Positions 11,460 to 14,229 of a stretch of DNA of 14,229 nt are shown here, piece after piece; within the stretch, counting starts at the first letter, position 1; every line of letters starts with the position of its first letter. The notes below the pieces were generated by a model. It saw only the letters and a list, made by a program, of their open reading frames with translations, was not told the origin of the DNA and searched no databases. A program made the position numbers and the translations under genes. Source of the DNA: Pseudomonadota bacterium (lineage in GTDB: Bacteria; Pseudomonadota; Alphaproteobacteria; Sphingomonadales; Sphingomonadaceae); contig CAUJJQ010000005.1 of NCBI GenBank assembly GCA_963205285.1, positions 1 to 14,229 of the forward strand, read 5' to 3'.

Positions 11460-12760
11460 CGGGCAACTCCCAGATCGGCGGAGGAAAATTCGGCTTTGGC
11501 AGCGGCGATGGCGTCGCGCCCGCCATATTTGCCAAATTCATTGCGGGCGATGGCGCGGGCGTGCACCTCATCCGGCCCATCGGCGAGCCGCAGCGTGCGT
11601 TGCCCCGCATACATTTTGGCCAGCCCGAAATCTTCGGAAACACCAGCACCGCCGTGTGCCTGTATCGCATCGTCGATGATTTGCAGCGCCATATTGGGGG
11701 CCTGCACCTTGATCATCGCAATTTCATTTTGCGCGATCTTGTTGCCAGCCTTGTCCATCATGTCGGCGGCTTTGAGGCACAGGAGGCGCGTCATTTCAAT
11801 GTCGATGCGCGCCCGCGCAATCCGCTGTTCCCAGATGCTATGTTCCGCGATAGCCTTGCCAAAGGCGACACGGGTGAGCAGGCGGCGCGCCATGCGTTCC
11901 AACGCCTCCTCCGCAACGCCGATGGTGCGCATACAATGGTGGATGCGGCCCGGCCCCAAGCGGCCCTGCGCAATTTCAAAGCCGCGCCCTTCGCCCAGCA
12001 ACATCGCGTCGCGTGCGTTGACCCGCACATCCTTTAGTTCAATTTCCATATGACCGTGCGGCGCATCATCATAACCAAAAACCGGCAGATGGCGCAGGAT
12101 ATGCATGCCCGGCGCGTCCATTGGCACCACCAGCATGGATTGTTGGGCATGGCGTTTGGCACCCGTGTCGGTCTTGCCCATCACAATCGCCACCTTGCAG
12201 CGCGGGTCGCCCGCGCCCGATGACCACCATTTGCGCCCGTTGATGACATAATCATCGCCATCACGGTCAATCCGGCATTCGATATTGGTGGCATCGGATG
12301 ATGCAACACGCGGTTCGGTCATCAAAAAGGCCGAACGAATTTCCCCGTTCATCAGGGGCTTCAGCCATTTTTCCTTTTGTTCCAGCGTGCCGTAGCGGTG
12401 GAAAACTTCCATATTTCCGGTATCGGGTGCCGAACAATTGAACACTTCGCTGGCAAAGCCGATGCGCCCCATTTCCTCCGCGCACAGCGCATATTCAAGG
12501 TTGGAAAGCTGCGGCCCTTCAAAGGCAAATGCGTCATCGACATGATGGTGAGTCGCCTGTTGTGGCGGCATGAACAGGTTCCAGATGCCCGCGGCCTTTG
12601 CCTTTGCCTTTAATTCTTCGACGACGGGGATGACTTTCCAACGGTCGCCAGTCGCATCCTGTTCTTTGTAGGTGGGGACCGCGCCGCGCACATGCGTTTC
12701 GATGAAATCGCGTACCCGGCCCTGCCAAAATTGTTGCCGTTCGCTCAGGTCAAAATCCAT
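11456..12760 (-). CDS. Acyl-CoA dehydrogenase of the ACAD10/11 type
   Basis: A 434-residue FAD enzyme with the full acyl-CoA dehydrogenase fold: N-terminal helices, the middle beta domain with '[15 protein letters not shown]' (146-160) and '[13 protein letters not shown]' (173-185), and the C-terminal helical domain with '[19 protein letters not shown]' (367-385). In ordinary enzymes such as MCAD the catalytic glutamate stands in an E-G motif; here the aligned residue is D394 in '[10 protein letters not shown]', the form I recall for ACAD11. That suggests it belongs to the group that removes phosphate from 4-phosphoacyl-CoA to give 2-enoyl-CoA, rather than, or besides, plain dehydrogenation. 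It has a good ribosome-binding site (GAGGG, 7 bp) and a likely promoter in the 63-bp gap upstream. The kinase two genes downstream is the natural partner. Family firm, reaction inferred. Confidence 0.93.
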   Translation of the reverse strand: MDFDLSERQQFWQGRVRDFIETHVRGAVPTYKEQDATGDRWKVIPVVEELKAKAKAAGIWNLFMPPQQATHHHVDDAFAFEGPQLSNLEYALCAEEMGRIGFASEVFNCSAPDTGNMEVFHRYGTLEQKEKWLKPLMNGEIRSAFLMTEPRVASSDATNIECRIDRDGDDYVINGRKWWSSGAGDPRCKVAIVMGKTDTGAKRHAQQSMLVVPMDAPGMHILRHLPVFGYDDAPHGHMEIELKDVRVNARDAMLLGEGRGFEIAQGRLGPGRIHHCMRTIGVAEEALERMARRLLTRVAFGKAIAEHSIWEQRIARARIDIEMTRLLCLKAADMMDKAGNKIAQNEIAMIKVQAPNMALQIIDDAIQAHGGAGVSEDFGLAKMYAGQRTLRLADGPDEVHARAIARNEFGKYGGRDAIAAAKAEFSSADLGVAR

Positions 12761-12781
12761 TTCGCTTCCCTCTCTAATTCC

Positions 12782-12809
12782 ATCTTACGTAAACGTTAAC
12801 TTACCGCAA
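12782..12809 (-). promoter_or_regulatory. Candidate promoter of the acyl-CoA operon
   Basis: On the - strand TTGCGG and TAAGAT are 16 bp apart; transcription would start near 12775, about 15 bp before the ATG, leaving room for the GAGGG ribosome-binding site. The palindromic operator candidate sits between and over the two boxes. Found by eye; matches are moderate. Confidence 0.35.
12785..12799 (-). promoter_or_regulatory. Operator-like inverted repeat before the acyl-CoA operon
   Basis: The - strand reads TTAACGTTTACGTAA, two ACGT cores 6 bp apart within an inverted repeat of 5 of 7 matching positions, embedded in an AT-rich pocket of an otherwise GC-rich region. It overlaps the proposed -10. 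The shape recalls sites I associate with LiuR-like MerR regulators of branched-chain and fatty-acid catabolism; this is memory, not a search, and no regulator gene is in the window. Confidence 0.35.
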
Positions 12810-12823
12810 TTGCAAGCCTGTGA

Positions 12824-14229
12824 TCATTCAGCTGCCGCCCGCGCGGCGGCCAATTTCGCGACGCGCGCTTCATGGTCGGCGCGGCTGATTGGAAAACGCG
12901 CGAAAATGGCGGTCGAAAAAATGACCGCAATCAAAACCAGCACTGAATAATAAAGCGTCAGATTGTCGATAACCGTTTCGCTGACCGTTGCCGGGTTCGC
13001 CCGTTCGGGCAGCCCTGCCATCGAAACGATTAGGCCGGTCAGGAAAATGCCAAGTCCGGTCGCGCACTTTTGCATGAAGAAATTGCCGGCAAAGAAAATC
13101 CCTTCGCTGCGCCGGCCGGTGTGTTCTTCGGATGCTTCGACGATATCGGCGATCATCGAACTGCCCGAAATCATCACCATCACGCCAAAAGCATTGGCGG
13201 CAAAGAAAAAGCCGAACAATAGTGCGGAGGACAGGTTGCTCCCCTCGGTCGGCCAAGCATCAACGAGGCGCAGGGCAAAGGGGGTGAGCCAGAATGCAAC
13301 CGAAATGCCGCCCGACACCATCGCGGTTTCGCGCTTGCCAAATCGCGCGTGGAGCGGCGCGACCATGAAAAATGCTGCGACCACGCTGGCGAATAATACC
13401 CAAGGGTAGATGGCAAAGGCCGTCTCATCAAAGCGCCAGATAAAGAGGTAGAGGTAATTGCTGATCGAGAATGTGATGCCCTGACTGGTATAGGCAATGG
13501 CCCCTGCCCCGAGCAGGGTCAGAAAGGCTGGGTGCGACAGCGTGGCGCGCACTTCGCCAAAACCATGGGCGATGCCCTGACTTTGTGGGCGGGTTTCGGG
13601 CAAATGCGCGACGCGCCGATGCTGCCCCCATGCGGATAATAAAACCGCCGCTGCCATCAACCCCGCGCCGAACAGGCCGTAGGTCCAATAACCATCGGGG
13701 TTGAGTTGGCCGTGCGGATGTTCGGGTGTGGCGCGCAAAAATACATCATAGGCGAGGAACAGCATCAACAGTCCGCCCGCCCAGCCGAACAGAAAACGAT
13801 AACGCATCAGCCCGGTGCGCTCGTCATAATCGCGGGTCAATTCGGGCACCAGCGCGACCGATGGCACTTCGCAGGCGGAAACCAGCGTGCGCACCAGCAT
13901 CGCCACCGCCACCAGATAGAAAAACATTTGGGTGGGCGGCAGGTCGGGCGGCGACCAGAGGAGGAGCCACGCCGCCGCGAGCGGGATGGGCGCGGCATAA
14001 AGCCACGGCAACCGCCGTCCCCAGCGGGTGTAGGTGCGGTCGGACAAATAGCCGATCACCGGATCGACAAAAGCATCGAGGATCAGCGCGCACATTAGCG
14101 CAAAACTGACCAATTTGGCGTCCATCCCCAGCACTTGGTTGTAAAAGAGGAGGAGGAAGGTCGAAAAACCAGTGTCCTTTATGCCAGAGGCCACGCTGCC
14201 GAGGCCGTGAACCAGCTTGAGGTTTACTG
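12824..14229 (-). CDS. MFS transporter of the GPH (sugar/cation symporter) type, start beyond the right edge
   Basis: About 467 residues are visible. The frame stays open to the window edge: the GTG at 14194 codes for an internal valine, since upstream codons read 'VNLKLVHGLGS', the usual N-terminus of this family, so only a few residues are missing. The signature 'DAFVDPVIGYLSDRTYTRWGRR' between helices 2 and 3 (D-x-x-x-D-P-x-x-G-x-x-S-D and RWGRR) marks the GPH/MFS_2 group, with about 12 hydrophobic helices following. Members move glycosides, sugars or other small molecules with H+ or Na+ across the inner membrane; in sphingomonads many are uncharacterised. It ends 63 bp before the acyl-CoA dehydrogenase gene in the same direction, so it may import a substrate for that operon, but the intervening promoter candidate means it could be a separate unit. 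Confidence 0.9.
   Translation of the reverse strand, partial: VNLKLVHGLGSVASGIKDTGFSTFLLLFYNQVLGMDAKLVSFALMCALILDAFVDPVIGYLSDRTYTRWGRRLPWLYAAPIPLAAAWLLLWSPPDLPPTQMFFYLVAVAMLVRTLVSACEVPSVALVPELTRDYDERTGLMRYRFLFGWAGGLLMLFLAYDVFLRATPEHPHGQLNPDGYWTYGLFGAGLMAAAVLLSAWGQHRRVAHLPETRPQSQGIAHGFGEVRATLSHPAFLTLLGAGAIAYTSQGITFSISNYLYLFIWRFDETAFAIYPWVLFASVVAAFFMVAPLHARFGKRETAMVSGGISVAFWLTPFALRLVDAWPTEGSNLSSALLFGFFFAANAFGVMVMISGSSMIADIVEASEEHTGRRSEGIFFAGNFFMQKCATGLGIFLTGLIVSMAGLPERANPATVSETVIDNLTLYYSVLVLIAVIFSTAIFARFPISRADHEARVAKLAAARAAAE

Noticed and set aside
5180..12760. Calling this the levulinate (lva) operon itself
   Set aside because: No LvaB-like gene, no CoA ligase and no sigma-54-type regulator are seen, and gene order and extra genes differ; only the kinase/ACAD logic is shared.
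12824..14194. Complete MFS gene starting at GTG 14194
   Set aside because: Upstream codons to the window edge continue the conserved family N-terminus, so the gene is truncated by the window.

Overview
The window looks like chromosomal DNA of an alphaproteobacterium in the sphingomonad group (Sphingomonadaceae, in the direction of Sphingopyxis or Sphingorhabdus). This rests on the style of the GyrB protein (849 residues, long C-terminal insert), a TonB-dependent receptor, several small predicted lipoproteins, and short inverted-repeat elements between genes that resemble those I recall from sphingomonad genomes. Genus level is a guess from memory, not a search. No tRNA, rRNA, CRISPR array, transposase or phage gene was seen.

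Left part (1-1339, + strand): the 3' end of a TonB-dependent outer-membrane receptor, then a 173-residue cytochrome b561 ending in a hairpin that overlaps its own stop codon. Middle (1363-5114): gyrB on the - strand, then, divergent from it, a small SH3-like lipoprotein on +. A gene-free spacer of about 356 bp follows, carrying a head-to-head pair of REP-like palindromes. A second small lipoprotein on - closes this section. The two lipoprotein genes converge on the repeat-rich spacer.

Right part (5180-14229, all - strand): a compact catabolic cluster. In transcription order it encodes a GPH/MFS symporter (start lost at the right edge), an ACAD10/11-type acyl-CoA dehydrogenase, a zinc alcohol dehydrogenase, an APH-fold kinase of the ACAD10/11 kinase type, an SDR oxidoreductase, a beta-lactamase-fold serine hydrolase, and a fused enoyl-CoA hydratase/3-hydroxyacyl-CoA dehydrogenase. 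From the dehydrogenase onward the genes overlap or lie 3-25 bp apart, so they very probably form one operon. A promoter and operator-like palindrome sit just before the acyl-CoA dehydrogenase gene.

The most interesting reading is that the operon is a split-gene version of the animal ACAD10/ACAD11 enzymes. In those proteins one polypeptide carries a kinase that phosphorylates the 4-hydroxyl of a 4-hydroxyacyl-CoA and a dehydrogenase-fold domain that eliminates the phosphate to give 2-enoyl-CoA. Bacterial levulinate catabolism (Lva system) uses the same logic. Here the 2-enoyl-CoA would pass directly to the FadB/FadJ-like protein. The SDR and zinc ADH could interconvert keto, hydroxy and aldehyde forms, and the serine hydrolase could open a lactone or ester. 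The gene families are solid; the pathway and its substrate are inference.
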